NCBI GenBank assembly: GCA_903847285.1
Contig: CAINDH010000016.1
Span: 1 to 64,000, forward strand
DNA length: 64,000 nt
Origin: an uncultured Verrucomicrobia subdivision 3 bacterium
GTDB taxonomy: Bacteria; Verrucomicrobiota; Verrucomicrobiae; Limisphaerales; UBA11358
Reading direction: 5' to 3'
Position numbers and translations under genes: made by a program. Position 1 is the stretch's first letter. Every line of letters begins with the position of its first letter. A model generated the notes under the pieces. It was not told the origin of the DNA and made no database searches. It was given only the letters and a program-made list of their open reading frames with translations. Below, piece after piece: positions 28,414 to 37,085 of this stretch.

Positions 28414-28439
28414 GAGTTCGAATCTCACCGCCCCGACCA
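28414..28439 (+). repeat. tRNA 3-prime end fragment, likely attachment-site remnant
   Basis: Twenty-six bases that match the 3-prime end of a tRNA exactly in layout: half of the T stem and loop (GAG, TTCGAAT, CTCAC), the acceptor strand CGCCCCG, discriminator A, then CCA. The bases to the left (GTGCCCGACC) do not pair with the T stem beyond three positions, and no D arm or anticodon arm exists upstream, so the tRNA is not complete. Such fragments are left at the distal end when an element integrates into the 3-prime part of a tRNA gene. The orientation implies the element lies to the left. Confidence 0.7.
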
Positions 28440-28872
28440 CTTTTTTGAGGGCTTTGTTTTAAATCCTAAAACAAACCACAGGGATGAGAAGAAAGCCATG
28501 GTGAAAGCCCGAGAGTGGCCAAATATTGCGGTCAGACGATCTTTTCTGTTCAGAGTTTAACGAGGAGAAAATAAAATTAGCAAAAGCATCGCTCATATTC
28601 TAATACCGCTGGTAAATGTATCTCAAAATGTTTGCTAGACTCGACTAGGCGGTAGCCAAAAATGACCAGATGCTGCCACCTGAGCGCGCAGGACGCGCGG
28701 TGTTATGTATCACTTTTATGGCAAATTCCATCGGCATCCCTCTGGGTCTACCCGTGAAATATGTTGTCCGAGCATTGTAGTTTGTGGCTGCAAGGTTCGG
28801 CCGCTGGAAACGTTTATAGAATTTAAGCGGAGGAAAATGCGCTAACTGCCAATCGCAATACTGCCGGTGGCC

Positions 28873-29046
28873 ATGTTAGAGTTGATAGAGTTGCGGACCA
28901 ATGGCGGTCCTGGTGACGCCTATCTGTCTCGGCTGAAAGTATACGTGAACCGGCTCGAGAAAAAGCTTAGGCTTCCAGGTGCGGGCGGTGACGACAGGAC
29001 AACTCGCGGATTATCTATGCGATTTAAAAGTGTTGGTGTTGAGTAA
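28873..29046 (+). CDS. Possible small protein, 57 residues, unrecognised
   Basis: An open frame from ATG to TAA encoding a basic peptide beginning MLELIELRTN with a helical, charged centre (YLSRLKVYVNRLEKKLRL). No clear ribosome-binding site precedes it. It is the only frame in the gap that reads like a folded helix, but it has no family I recognise and may be a decayed gene fragment or chance. Confidence 0.2.
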   Translation: MLELIELRTNGGPGDAYLSRLKVYVNRLEKKLRLPGAGGDDRTTRGLSMRFKSVGVE

Positions 29047-29268
29047 AACAATTCGCAAGCGAAGATTGGGGCATTCTTCTAGTTCTGTAAAGAAAACAGC
29101 TGGCTGTCCCGCGACCAAGAAGGTATCGATTAGTCGCCAATCTTTATTAAGAACCTGGCTTGGGTTAAAACGCGAGATTACCAAGCGCCAGACACACTAG
29201 TGAATGGTTGATATTCATCAAACTCTTCGTCGGCCGCCCGCAATAATTTCAGTAAAAATTTCCCCTTC

Positions 29269-30168
29269 CTAATCGCCGTGTGCTTTGCCCAGATGATTGA
29301 TGTAAAATTGGTAAATTTTTTCCGCGACATGTGGTGGCGCGATGATGCCGTGACCTTGGCCAGGAATGATTTCAAGTTGGGCCGCCACGTCAGCTTTCAA
29401 GAGCGCTTCATAAAAAATTTGACTCTGTCCGACCGGCACGAGGTTATCCGCGTCGCCATGCATAAGAAAAACCGGCGCACAATTTTTATTTACATACGTC
29501 AGGGGGCTGGCCGTGAGCACTTGAGCTACATTTTCCGCCACCGCACCACCGATTAGTTTCGCCACATCACCATTTACATTGGTGCGGAACAAGGGGTTGG
29601 AAACCAGCAGGTTTAATTCAGTTGGTGGGTAAAAAGCGCATACGCATTGCACGCGACTGGAATAATTTGTATTGCCGCCTACTTCACCTTCCAGTTTGCC
29701 ATTATCCGCCGTGGTCGCCAGCAGCAGTCCGAGATGTCCGCCTGCTGATGCGCCAAAGATGCCAATGTGATCTGCATCCAAATTAAATTGATTCGCGTTC
29801 GCTTTTAGCCAGCGGATGGCCCCCTTGCAGTCATGTAGCTGTGCGGGGAAAACTGCCGCCGGTGCCAGGCGGTAATCAATGCTTACAATCGCCAGATTTT
29901 TCGAGGCCATGAAACCAATCGGGCAGAAATCTTTATCGCCACTATTCCAAGCCCCGCCGTGCAGCCAAACCACGGCCGGTAATTTACCCGTCGGTTTTTT
30001 GGGTGAATAAATATCCAGTCTCAAAGTCTGTCCGCCGATTTGCGCGAATGGAATATTACGTTCCACCTTCACCGAGTTTGGCAGTCGCGGCGAGCAACCG
30101 CAGGCCAGAATTGAAAATGACAGCCACAAACTGACTGTTGTGAGCCAAGATTTTTCCTTCCAGTTCAT
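29269..30168 (-). CDS. Alpha/beta-hydrolase esterase, probable lipoprotein (BD-FAE-like)
   Basis: A 299-residue exported hydrolase. The N-terminus (SLWLSFSILACGCSP) is a lipoprotein-like signal with Cys23 or Cys25 as candidate. The oxyanion motif HGGAW is at 70-74, nucleophile Ser141 lies in GIFGASAGGHLG, and the probable Asp and His lie in MHGDADNLVPV and GQGHGIIAP. It is the last gene of the lipid-modification operon, 12 bases after the TPR gene, and may hydrolyse an ester of the modified lipid. It could equally be an unrelated carbohydrate esterase. Confidence 0.82.
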   Translation of the reverse strand: MNWKEKSWLTTVSLWLSFSILACGCSPRLPNSVKVERNIPFAQIGGQTLRLDIYSPKKPTGKLPAVVWLHGGAWNSGDKDFCPIGFMASKNLAIVSIDYRLAPAAVFPAQLHDCKGAIRWLKANANQFNLDADHIGIFGASAGGHLGLLLATTADNGKLEGEVGGNTNYSSRVQCVCAFYPPTELNLLVSNPLFRTNVNGDVAKLIGGAVAENVAQVLTASPLTYVNKNCAPVFLMHGDADNLVPVGQSQIFYEALLKADVAAQLEIIPGQGHGIIAPPHVAEKIYQFYINHLGKAHGD

Positions 30169-30180
30169 GGGTTAGAATGG

Positions 30181-30987
30181 TTATCCGCGCAGCCGTGACA
30201 GTTTTTGTTCGGCGTTGCGTTGCGCTTCCGCGTCATCGCGGTCAACCGGTTTTAAGGTGCGGCACTTTTCAAGTTCTACTCTTGAAAGTTTATTTTCGCC
30301 GGTTGCTTCATACACATTCGCTAGCTCGAAATGATGGATGATGCGGTCGGGATTTAATTCAATGGCCTGCTTGAAATACTTGATTGCCTCCGCATTGCTG
30401 GCCGTTGGTAAACCGCCATAGATAACTTTCACCAGCGCCTTCAAAAAGAAATTCATGTTGGCCACGCCAAAGTGCCAGCGCCCCAGCAGGTAGTAGCCGA
30501 TGTCCTGTTTGGGATCGAGCGCGATGGCAATTTCGCACTCCGACTTGATCGCCTTGGACCAATTCACCATCGTCGCGTTGTCGGTGTAGGGAAAATTCTT
30601 GGCGTAGGTAACGGCCACACACAGATGCGCCGTGGCGTTTTTAGCATCCGCTTTCACCGCTCGTAACGAACAATCCAATGCGCGTTCCGCCAGATTTTTC
30701 TGTGTCTCCGGCGAACTGGCAAGATACATTAAATCGCAGTAGCGCCGGGCCAGAAGGCACAAATCCGCGCAGTTCGTGAACGTGATTCGGTCAGCGGCAG
30801 AATAAAATTTCAGCGCGGCGGTCACATTGCTTTTTTGCTCGGCGAGCTCACCTTGAGCAATGAGATTGGTGAAAGTAAAACCTGTAGCGACAGCGGCCGT
30901 CACTGAAAGCCAGATGTAAACAGTCAGGCCCACGGCGTGTGTGACGAGAGGTGAAACGTAAAACTTTTTGGAGGCGGACGAGGCCAT
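30181..30987 (-). CDS. TPR-repeat membrane-associated protein (RMD-like)
   Basis: A 268-residue protein with one N-terminal membrane helix or signal (about residues 14-40) followed by tetratricopeptide-type helices. The block NFFLKALVKVIYGGLPT and the repeat EAIKYFKQAIELNPDRIIHHFELANVY resemble the regulator-of-microtubule-dynamics-like TPR family found in bacteria, whose role there is unknown. It is 9 bases from the second methyltransferase gene and part of the same transcription unit. It may act as a scaffold for the lipid enzymes at the membrane, which is inference. Confidence 0.7.
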   Translation of the reverse strand: MASSASKKFYVSPLVTHAVGLTVYIWLSVTAAVATGFTFTNLIAQGELAEQKSNVTAALKFYSAADRITFTNCADLCLLARRYCDLMYLASSPETQKNLAERALDCSLRAVKADAKNATAHLCVAVTYAKNFPYTDNATMVNWSKAIKSECEIAIALDPKQDIGYYLLGRWHFGVANMNFFLKALVKVIYGGLPTASNAEAIKYFKQAIELNPDRIIHHFELANVYEATGENKLSRVELEKCRTLKPVDRDDAEAQRNAEQKLSRLRG

Positions 30988-30996
30988 AATCCTTAA

Positions 30997-32118
30997 TCAG
31001 CTTTGTTTATTGCGGAACAGATAGTGCGACACAAGCCATTCTTCGCCATTTCGGAAATTCCACAACTCTGCGCAGGCCATGTAAAATACCCGCCAATAAA
31101 CCCACCAGCGCGTCTCATTTTCTGCACCGTAAGTTTGGGCGAAGAGCGGGCGGATGGCCTTTTCATTCGCATCCATGTTTGCCAGCCACGCCTCGGCGGT
31201 CTTAGCGTAATGCCGACCGTTCACGCGCCAATGATTTTCTATGCTCAAATCCTTTTGGAAATATAGTAGTAAGTCGTCGCTCGGCATGATGCCGCCCGCA
31301 AAAAAGTAACGCGCCATCCAGTCCGACTCGTCGCGCGCGACGAAGTGGTAAGCAAATTCTTTGTGGGTGAAAATGTGGACGAATAGTTTCCCCTCCGGTT
31401 TGAGCCAGCGTGAAATGTTCTCTATTAGCCGCTCGTAATTTTTCATGTGCTCGAACATCTCCACGGAAACCACGCGGTCGAATTTTTCCGTGATGTCGAA
31501 ACGATTCATGTCGCAGGTGACGATGCGCAGATTTTTCAGCCCGCGCTTCTGAGACTCGGCATCGATGTGTTGCTTCTGCGTGGCAGAATTGGAAACGCCG
31601 GTGATTTTCGAATTGGGAAATTGTTCCGCCATCCAGAGTGAGAGTGAACCCCAGCCGCAGCCAAGTTCCAAAACGTGTTGTCCATCGACAAGCTGTGCGC
31701 GGTCGCACGTCAGCTTCAGCATCGTTTCTTCCGCCACGTCCAAGGTATTCACGCCATCCGGCCACAGCGCGCCGCTATATTTTAAACGTGCGCCAAGGCA
31801 ATGCTGATAGAACTGCGTTGGCACTTCATAGTGCTGCTCGTTCGCGGCTTTCGTCTCGATGGCAATGGGACTCTGCTTGAGTTCGCCCACGAGTTGGAGT
31901 AAATGCAACTGCTGTGCTTCGACGCTGCCGCGATTTTCTTCGTTCAACCGTTCGCGTAACAGCCGGCGGATACCGATGCGGATAAGCCAGTCGGGCAACA
32001 GATTTTTTTCCAGCAGCCGGTCTAGCGTCATCGTCGGCTTGGGCAACGCTAAATGATTGGTGGTGGTCGCCGACTTCAGTTCCAAAGTTTGTTCAGCACT
32101 CATAGATTTATTTCTCAC
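30997..32118 (-). CDS. CFA-synthase-like SAM methyltransferase (second copy, coclaurine N-methyltransferase-like branch)
   Basis: A 373-residue methyltransferase of the COG2230 family. The GTG at 32118 overlaps the upstream stop. An ATG at 32103 (MSAEQ) is an alternative. The family opening [21 protein letters not shown] is followed by SAM-binding motif [29 protein letters not shown] and HYAKTAEAW. Compared with E. coli Cfa the active-site Cys of YSCAYW is Gly here (YSGALW), while the Glu, His and Tyr positions seem kept. It is only distantly similar to the other CFA-like gene at 33737, so it probably methylates a different substrate or position. Confidence 0.82.
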   Translation of the reverse strand: MRNKSMSAEQTLELKSATTTNHLALPKPTMTLDRLLEKNLLPDWLIRIGIRRLLRERLNEENRGSVEAQQLHLLQLVGELKQSPIAIETKAANEQHYEVPTQFYQHCLGARLKYSGALWPDGVNTLDVAEETMLKLTCDRAQLVDGQHVLELGCGWGSLSLWMAEQFPNSKITGVSNSATQKQHIDAESQKRGLKNLRIVTCDMNRFDITEKFDRVVSVEMFEHMKNYERLIENISRWLKPEGKLFVHIFTHKEFAYHFVARDESDWMARYFFAGGIMPSDDLLLYFQKDLSIENHWRVNGRHYAKTAEAWLANMDANEKAIRPLFAQTYGAENETRWWVYWRVFYMACAELWNFRNGEEWLVSHYLFRNKQS

Positions 32119-32906
32119 GATTTCTTAAACCATGGCACAAACGCGCTGGTCGTCCGCTGGTATTCGCGATACGCATTGCCTTTGCTTTTCACGGAGAGTT
32201 CCTCGGTGAGCGGAATGCCGGTGACGCGCAGCAAAAAGAACAGCATCAACGCCGGACAATAAATCGTCACGCAACCGAGCGGCGAGCCGAGGGCAAAGAC
32301 AAAAAAACCGACCCACACCAGCCACTCAAAAAAATAATTCGGGTGGCGAGAATAATTCCACAGCCCTGACTGGCAAATTTTGCCCTTGTTTTCAGGATGG
32401 GCGCGGAACTGTTTCAACTGCCAGTCGGCAAGTCCTTCTCCAGCGACGGCTAGGAACCAGATTCCTACCCCCAGCCATTCCAGCCACGAAATTCCCGGGC
32501 GATCATTCAGGCAAGCGATGAGAAATGGAATTGATAGCAGCACAATCAACACGGCTTGCATTTCAAAAAAGATGAGCACCTGTGACTTAAGGTTCGCGCC
32601 CCACTTTTCCCGCAGCTTGGCATAGCGCACATCTTCGTGCGGATGATGCCCCATGACGCGGAGGTAAAGATGCGTTCCCAGCCGCACACTCCATAGCGTT
32701 ACCATGCTCGCGATGAGCCAGCGGCGCGTCAGGGCGCCATGCGTCGTGGCTGCAAAAAAAATTGCGACGGGTGCGAAGGCATACGACCACGCGATATCAA
32801 CTATGCCAAGATTATTGATCCTGAGCGCGAGCCACCAGATTAACAACATCATCACGACGGCGAAAACTGACGCCGGCCATACGGTATTGAGAAATTCGTT
32901 CAGCAT
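32115..32906 (-). CDS. DUF1295 / steroid 5-alpha-reductase-like membrane protein
   Basis: A 263-residue multi-helix membrane protein. The C-terminal signature [20 protein letters not shown] with a later [12 protein letters not shown] is that of the DUF1295 / isoprenylcysteine methyltransferase-steroid reductase fold, which binds NADPH or SAM at the membrane. Mycobacterium tuberculosis Rv0446c, beside sigK and ufaA1, is of this family, so it may reduce the methylene intermediate made by the UfaA1-like enzyme. That function is inference. Its stop overlaps the start of the downstream methyltransferase. Confidence 0.85.
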   Translation of the reverse strand: MLNEFLNTVWPASVFAVVMMLLIWWLALRINNLGIVDIAWSYAFAPVAIFFAATTHGALTRRWLIASMVTLWSVRLGTHLYLRVMGHHPHEDVRYAKLREKWGANLKSQVLIFFEMQAVLIVLLSIPFLIACLNDRPGISWLEWLGVGIWFLAVAGEGLADWQLKQFRAHPENKGKICQSGLWNYSRHPNYFFEWLVWVGFFVFALGSPLGCVTIYCPALMLFFLLRVTGIPLTEELSVKSKGNAYREYQRTTSAFVPWFKKS

Positions 32907-32907
32907 T

Positions 32908-33411
32908 TTATTTTTTGATGGTTGCCAGTTTTTTCAACGGCGTCAGCAGCAGGAAATAAATCAGTGCTGCCAAAAATGGTGCAATGACCAGCCACGCAAT
33001 TATGCCGTGCAGACCAGTCATGCCAAATTCCTGCATGAATTTGGCAGGCGACTCGTGGAATTTACGGAACAACTCCGGGATGGAAAAGCTCACTGGCGGC
33101 GCGCCGACAATCCACTCGCCAATCCGGACGAAAACTAGAACCATTGCCAGTTGCACGGCGGAGAAAAGATAATTGACTAGCTGAATCACCGGCTGGTTGA
33201 GCTTAAGGCAAAGGGCGGCCAGGGCACATAACGCGGTCGTCGTGCCTAGAATCGGGAAGAGGCCGAGCGTAATGCCGAGCGTGATGGTAAGCGAAATTTT
33301 CTGGGGCGTGAAGCCTTGCGTGAGCTGCGCCACGATCAAACCCACGACACGTTCTTGCCAAAATTTATTCAGGCGCGATGGGTTTTCTATTTGAGACATG
33401 GCGAGAATCAT
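32908..33411 (-). CDS. DUF2062 membrane protein
   Basis: A 167-residue protein with three or four hydrophobic helices. The TPQKISLTITLGITLGLFPI segment followed by GTTTALCALAALCLKLNQP is the DUF2062 signature. These small inner-membrane proteins are of unknown function and often neighbour lipid or lipopolysaccharide enzymes. The gene lies 1 base from the DUF1295 gene and its start overlaps the stop of the gene at 33408. Confidence 0.82.
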   Translation of the reverse strand: MILAMSQIENPSRLNKFWQERVVGLIVAQLTQGFTPQKISLTITLGITLGLFPILGTTTALCALAALCLKLNQPVIQLVNYLFSAVQLAMVLVFVRIGEWIVGAPPVSFSIPELFRKFHESPAKFMQEFGMTGLHGIIAWLVIAPFLAALIYFLLLTPLKKLATIKK

Positions 33412-33740
33412 TTTTGCCGGATCAAAACTTGTGCAATGCGCGCGTCAGCCGGGAGCTTGAATAGTGTGATGAGCATATATACAGACATCGCGATGTTGCC
33501 CAAAAGCAGAATGGCAATGAGCCACCCTACGCGCGCGAACCAGCGAGTCTCTTTGTAGAACACCCAGGCATAAAAAGTTAGGAAGCCGAAGTAGCAATCG
33601 AACAGCGTAGCAATGAACCACGGATGCGTGACGAGTGCCTGCGGCGTTTTCCACAACGCGCATTGATAGCTCGCCCAACTTGTGGCGCAGAGCATCGTGA
33701 CGAGGACAAACATGAAAATGCAGCGGAGAAGCCAGATCAT
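33408..33740 (-). CDS. Small membrane protein, DUF1475-like
   Basis: A 110-residue protein with three predicted helices: 3-24, about 42-62 and 68-95. The segment WFIATLFDCYFGFLTFYAWV followed by YKETRW resembles DUF1475 proteins, which occur in the same type of lipid-modification cluster. The family name is from memory and tentative. Both ends overlap the adjacent genes by four bases, showing tight coupling. Function unknown. Confidence 0.65.
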   Translation of the reverse strand: MIWLLRCIFMFVLVTMLCATSWASYQCALWKTPQALVTHPWFIATLFDCYFGFLTFYAWVFYKETRWFARVGWLIAILLLGNIAMSVYMLITLFKLPADARIAQVLIRQK

Positions 33741-35023
33741 AAATTAGCCAGGGTAGAATTGTTAGGGCGCGTATAAACCGCCTGCACCACTGTAATGTTC
33801 CGCATGGCAAACGCCGCTTCGCAGTATGCGAGGTAGTAATTCCATTTGCGGATGAAGCGCGCATCAAACTTCAGAGCGCGGACGGCGGCTTCGTTTTGAT
33901 TAAATGTGCTGCGCCAGCGTTTCAACGTCTCGGCGTAGGAGAGGCCAAGGTCTTTCAAGTCGTGCAAAAACAAATCGCTTGTTGAGCGCAGGGCTTCATT
34001 CACTCGATGAACGGAAAGCAGCAGCGAGCCGGGAAAGATGTGCTTCTGAATCCAGTCCACATTTTTGCGGAGCGAATCATGGCGAGAATCGGGGCAGGTA
34101 ATCATCTGCAGCGCCAGCAAGCCGCCGGGTTTCAAGACCTCGTGGCACTTGGCGAAATAGGTTTCAAGATACGCATCGCCGACGGCTTCGAGCATTTCGA
34201 TGGAAACAATTTTGTCAAACTGGCCGGTGAGCAGGCGATAATCCATCAACTTGATTTCAATTTTTTCGGAGAGATTTTCTTTTTGAAATAGTTCGCGGGC
34301 GTATTTGAACTGTTCCTCGGAGATCGTGACGGTGGTGATGCGGACGCCATAATTTTTAGCCGCGTGCAAACTGAATCCGCCCCAGCCGCTGCCGATTTCG
34401 AGAACATGTTCGCCGGGTTTTAATTTAAGCTGGCGGCAGAGGCGGTCATATTTGGCGGTTTGCGCTTCTGCCAAGGTTTGCGGGACGCCGCTATGTTCAT
34501 CGAACAGCGCTGACGAATATGTCATAGTCGGATCCAAAAATAATTTGTAGAAATCGTTCCCCAGATCGTAATGCTCGGAAATGTTGCGGCGGCTCGTCTC
34601 CAAACTATTTGGCCTCAGCCGGTGCAGGATGCGGTTGTATTGCCCGAGCAGGTTGATGAGAAATTTTTTGCCGCGCGAGCCCGACATGGACGGTGATTTC
34701 TCCACGTTCAAGATGAACCATGAAATCACCTTTGTGATGTCGTCAGTATCCCAATCGCCATCCACATACGCCTCGCCGAAGCCGACATCGCCGAACAACA
34801 CACAACGCTTGAAAAAGCCCCAGTCAATGATGCGGACGCTCGCAGAAATTCTGGCTTCCGGCAGGCCGATGGTCTTTTTTGAGCCATCGGGCAATTCCAG
34901 ATGCAGGCAGCCAAGTGTCATCTGCTTCAGCGATTGCATTACGGCACGCTGGTAAAAACCGCCGGATTTTTCGGCGCGGGAATTCACGAGCGACGGATTC
35001 AGGCTGGTGGTGGATTGGATCAT
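33737..35023 (-). CDS. UfaA1/UfaM-type CFA-synthase-family fatty-acyl methyltransferase
   Basis: A 428-residue SAM-dependent methyltransferase acting on unsaturated phospholipid acyl chains. Visible blocks are SEHYDLGNDFYKLFLDPTMT, motif I VLEIGSGWGGFSLHAA, VSIEMLEAVGDAYLETYF and YSSALF. Relative to E. coli Cfa the bicarbonate-site Cys139 position is Ser, His266 is Gln (LLALQMIT), and the Glu and Tyr positions are retained. These replacements fit members that make methyl- or methylene-branched rather than cyclopropane fatty acids, such as UfaA1 of M. tuberculosis. It lies in the same order with FAD oxidoreductase and DUF1365 as in mycobacteria. The desaturase at 37082 would supply its double bond. 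Confidence 0.87.
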   Translation of the reverse strand: MIQSTTSLNPSLVNSRAEKSGGFYQRAVMQSLKQMTLGCLHLELPDGSKKTIGLPEARISASVRIIDWGFFKRCVLFGDVGFGEAYVDGDWDTDDITKVISWFILNVEKSPSMSGSRGKKFLINLLGQYNRILHRLRPNSLETSRRNISEHYDLGNDFYKLFLDPTMTYSSALFDEHSGVPQTLAEAQTAKYDRLCRQLKLKPGEHVLEIGSGWGGFSLHAAKNYGVRITTVTISEEQFKYARELFQKENLSEKIEIKLMDYRLLTGQFDKIVSIEMLEAVGDAYLETYFAKCHEVLKPGGLLALQMITCPDSRHDSLRKNVDWIQKHIFPGSLLLSVHRVNEALRSTSDLFLHDLKDLGLSYAETLKRWRSTFNQNEAAVRALKFDARFIRKWNYYLAYCEAAFAMRNITVVQAVYTRPNNSTLANL

Positions 35024-35820
35024 TTTATTTTTGCGGAAAGCGACACGTGCGGGCGCAGGACATCTTGTTGTAAAGGCGCATTTTCAGCCTTGCGATAAAA
35101 AGGAATACGCTTGAGCCAGAGCCTTAACGCGTGCCAGTGGATCAGGAATATGACCTTCAGCGTGATGAGCGGATATTTGAGCGTGAACCACGCGAGGTTT
35201 CTATTCGTGAGCGCGGCGTGCTGGCCGGTAAGTGTGCTGATGAGAACTTTGGTCTCGCCATCGCGATCATCAATTCTGATGTCCATCCTGTCGCCGGGAA
35301 TTTTTAATTTGAAATCGAAACTCAAATCGAGGCTCGAGAAAGGCGACACGTAAAAGTGTTTTGGAACGATTTTGGTGAACGTCGTCCCGGCTTCCAGTTC
35401 CTCTCGGCGGAGCAGGAATAGCTTCATCTCGCGAAAGGTGTTGCCAACTTCAGCGACCGAGCAGACCGGAGATCCTTTGTCATCGAAGCAGTAATAAATG
35501 GAAACGGGATTGAAGACGTAGCCAAGAACGCGCGGCAGCGTCAGCAGCATCACGCGACCGAACGGGCCAAGTTCAATGCCGTTCTGACGTAAAAAAGCAA
35601 CGAGGCGTTCCTTAAGCGGATTGGTGCCGGCGGGCTCGTGGTCTCCATCGCGGAAGCTGTAAAGGTTTTTACGGTTGTAGCTGAACAGAAAAACTTTTTG
35701 CGCGGCGATTTCCAGTTCATCCAAATCGAGGTAAAACATGAAAATGTCGTGCGAAAAATGGTGGGACTTCGGCGCGAGCCGGTGGTGCATCACGGAGCAT
35801 TCGTAGAGGCAGGAGTTCAT
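35020..35820 (-). CDS. DUF1365 protein
   Basis: About 266 residues from the ATG at 35820 (MNSCLYECSVMHHRLAPKSH), which gives the usual four-base overlap with the upstream stop. A start at 35853 is possible but would overlap by 37 bases. The HHRLxPKxHHFSHDIFMFYLDLDE opening and YVFNPVSIYYCFD block are the DUF1365 signature. The family is nearly always beside the FAD oxidoreductase COG2907 and a CFA-type methyltransferase (Rv0448c beside ufaA1), so it is expected to act on the same fatty acid. The biochemical role is unknown. Confidence 0.88.
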   Translation of the reverse strand: MNSCLYECSVMHHRLAPKSHHFSHDIFMFYLDLDELEIAAQKVFLFSYNRKNLYSFRDGDHEPAGTNPLKERLVAFLRQNGIELGPFGRVMLLTLPRVLGYVFNPVSIYYCFDDKGSPVCSVAEVGNTFREMKLFLLRREELEAGTTFTKIVPKHFYVSPFSSLDLSFDFKLKIPGDRMDIRIDDRDGETKVLISTLTGQHAALTNRNLAWFTLKYPLITLKVIFLIHWHALRLWLKRIPFYRKAENAPLQQDVLRPHVSLSAKIK

Positions 35821-37085
35821 GCCATGAGCCTTTCGCCGGTGAGCACGCGGCATAGCTCCAGCGCGGACGTGAAAGCGTCCTCGTGAAAGCCGAAGCGAAA
35901 ATAACTACCGCAAAAAAAGACGTTGCTCATGCGCTCGTTTAGTTTGGGCAACTCGCGTTGCGCCGTGATCGCACCAAGGCTAAACAATGGGTGCTCGTAT
36001 TGAATACGCTTGATGACGGTGTTTGGATTCACAGAATTTTCGCCGTTGATGGAGACGAAATAATTTTGCCGGTCGGACACTCCTTGCAAACGGTTCATCC
36101 AGTAAATCGTCGAGGGGGAAGTTTTCCCGTCGGCGGCGCGGTCAATCCGATAATTCCACGACGACCAGCAGAGTTTAGTCTTGGGCATGACGGAAGCATC
36201 GGTGTGCAGCAGCGCCGAGTTGGGCTGATACTTGAATTGGCCCAGCAGGGCGCACTCTTTTTCATCGGCATCCGCCAACAGCTTCAAGGTTTCATCCGCG
36301 TGGCTGGCGAAGATGACGTAATCAAAAGTTTCTGTGTGGCCGGAAACGTCGGTGACTTTGACGCGGTTGCCTTCGCGGCGAACGCTGGTTGCGCCACGTC
36401 GCAACTGAATTTTTTCGCGGAAGGGCGCAGTAATTTTTTCAACGTAAGATTTCGCACCGCTGACGACGGTTAGCCACGGATGTTGGGTGTGCAGGCCGAG
36501 AAAACCGTGGTTGTGAAAAAAGCGGAGCAGGGCGACGGCGGGAAATTCCAGCATCAATTCCGGCGGCGTGGACCAGACGGCAGAACTCATCGGCACGAGA
36601 TAGAAATTGAGGAAGTCATGGCCGTATCGCCGTGCGCGGACGTATTCGCCGAGTGTGAGGTTTTGAAATTGCGGCGCGGTCAGAGCTTCCATAGCTTCGT
36701 TGTTGAAGCGGTTGATCTGGAGAATCATGTTCCAAAAGCGCGGGCGGAAAAGATTTCTTCGCTGGCCAAAAATATGATTCAGGCTCGTGCCGCAAAATTC
36801 CAGATTCGTCGGCAGATGTTGGACGCTGAAGGACATATTCGTCGGCTTGATAGCGACGCCGAGTTCGCGGAAAAGCCGGAGGAGATTTGGATAAGTGACT
36901 TCGTTAAAGACCATGAAGCCGGTGTCAATCGGCACGGAGCGATTTTCTTCCGCGACGGAAACGGTGTTCGTGTGGCCGCCCACGTAGTCGTTCTTCTCGT
37001 AGAGCGTCAGGTCGAAGCGACGATGCAAAAAATGCGCGCAGCCCAAACCAGCGATGCCGGTTCCGATGATGGCTATCCGTTTCAC
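35817..37085 (-). CDS. FAD-dependent oxidoreductase (COG2907, amine-oxidase-like)
   Basis: A 422-residue flavoprotein. The N-terminal GTGIAGLGCAHFLHRR with a downstream LYEKNDYVGGHTNTV gives the FAD-binding Rossmann motif, and IDTGFMVFNEVTYPNL and YVIFASHADETLKLL are hallmarks of COG2907. It is homologous in context to M. tuberculosis Rv0449c, which starts the ufaA1-sigK operon. It likely oxidises or reduces the methylated acyl chain, with mechanism unproven. It overlaps both neighbours by four bases. Confidence 0.88.
   Translation of the reverse strand: MKRIAIIGTGIAGLGCAHFLHRRFDLTLYEKNDYVGGHTNTVSVAEENRSVPIDTGFMVFNEVTYPNLLRLFRELGVAIKPTNMSFSVQHLPTNLEFCGTSLNHIFGQRRNLFRPRFWNMILQINRFNNEAMEALTAPQFQNLTLGEYVRARRYGHDFLNFYLVPMSSAVWSTPPELMLEFPAVALLRFFHNHGFLGLHTQHPWLTVVSGAKSYVEKITAPFREKIQLRRGATSVRREGNRVKVTDVSGHTETFDYVIFASHADETLKLLADADEKECALLGQFKYQPNSALLHTDASVMPKTKLCWSSWNYRIDRAADGKTSPSTIYWMNRLQGVSDRQNYFVSINGENSVNPNTVIKRIQYEHPLFSLGAITAQRELPKLNERMSNVFFCGSYFRFGFHEDAFTSALELCRVLTGERLMA

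Larger units (their letters stand above)
28228..29268. other. About 1 kb gap without convincing genes; contains a tRNA 3-prime fragment
   Basis: Between the toxin gene and the convergent esterase gene. It holds the tRNA 3-prime fragment at 28414-28439, a T run and a small hairpin (TTGTTTTA at 28454-28461 with TAAAACAA at 28467-28474), and a possible 57-codon reading frame at 28873. The composition looks more AT-rich and less codon-like than its neighbours. I found no protein motif, no second tRNA and no recombinase. It looks like degraded DNA at the edge of an integrated element. Confidence 0.6.

Noticed and set aside
28364..28439. A complete tRNA gene
   Set aside because: Only the T-loop half and acceptor end match. 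There is no D arm, anticodon arm or 5-prime acceptor strand upstream, so it is a fragment.
28979..29200. A 73-codon frame starting at GTG in the gap
   Set aside because: It overlaps the other small frame, has no ribosome-binding site and no recognisable pattern; basic composition looks random.
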